From the NCBI GenBank assembly GCA_947561585.1, contig CANNZV010001634.1, positions 1 to 64,000 on the forward strand: a stretch of DNA of 64,000 nt. The letters are read 5' to 3'. Origin of the DNA: Caprella mutica. Taxonomy: Eukaryota > Arthropoda > Malacostraca > Amphipoda > Caprellidae. Within the stretch, counting starts at the first letter, position 1, and each line of letters opens with the position of its first letter. A program made the translations under genes and the position numbers. The notes under the pieces are model-generated. The model searched no databases. It was given only the letters and a program-made list of their open reading frames with translations, and was not told the origin of the DNA. Shown piece after piece: positions 63,807 through 64,000 of this stretch.

Positions 63807-64000
63807 ACAGGGTGGCGCAAAAAGAAAGGAAACCCATTTTCAAATAAGTTTATTTTAAAAACTATCAAATCTGAAAAAATTCTAAAAACACCATTTTAAT
63901 CGTATAGTTTTTTCTGCATCTTTCATGAAAATCTGTTAAACTTACATCTAAAATTAAACATCCTGAAGCGAAGTGAAAAAATATAAATGAAAAGGGCTTG
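63807..64000. mobile_element. Element end leaving the window
   Basis: Begins after TA with cagggtggcgcaaaaag, a common form of insect DNA-element terminus. The partner end is outside the window. Confidence 0.5.

Noticed and set aside
63229..63843. 204-codon minus-strand frame as a gene
   Set aside because: It starts at TTG inside an element terminus, has no recognisable domain and no supporting splice context.

Overview
This is a window of an AT-rich animal nuclear genome, most likely an insect. The evidence is one spliced neuropeptide-type GPCR gene with GT-AG introns, long introns, and a dense load of Tc1/mariner, PIF/Harbinger-like, Penelope-like, LINE-like and non-autonomous inverted-repeat elements. 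I see no prokaryotic genes, operons, rRNA or tRNA. The species cannot be named from the sequence; a hemipteran-type insect is only a guess.

The one host gene lies on the minus strand from 62574 (ATG) down to 15413 (stop). I assembled it by hand from eight coding exons: 62204-62574, 26762-26858, 25606-25833, 24562-24751, 22131-22245, 17969-18154, 15661-15889 and 15413-15538. All seven junctions have GT/AG boundaries and matching phases, giving 1542 nt and 513 residues. The protein is a class A receptor with seven membrane segments and the usual class A residues. It resembles the arthropod AKH / ACP / corazonin receptor group, which is related to GnRH receptors. Intron 1 alone is about 35 kb (26859-62203) and holds most of the repeats.

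1-15.4 kb (downstream of the gene): AT-rich intergenic DNA. It contains a 1.6-kb element present twice, once flanked by a 116-bp direct repeat, a recent 177-bp tandem duplication, a degenerate Tc1-like remnant and several short-word arrays. 15.4-26.9 kb: exons 8 to 2 and their introns, with an inverted element around a pyrimidine-rich minisatellite at 19.1-19.8 kb. 26.9-62.2 kb (intron 1): a 1.4-kb Harbinger-type MITE, a 5'-truncated Penelope-like element, a 25-bp satellite of about 62 units, a 20-bp satellite, a Tc1/mariner element with one internal stop, an element with 21-24-bp minisatellite cargo, a fold-back made of two inverted transposase 3' ends, and several MITEs. 62.2-64 kb: first coding exon, a possible TATA box and another element end leaving the window.

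The most unusual pattern is a set of short tandem arrays whose words look unrelated but are nearly all about 16 bp and can be aligned by eye to one loose pattern (G at 3, AA at 7-8, T at 10, C near 13-14). At least ten such arrays occur, several at the ends of inverted-repeat elements.
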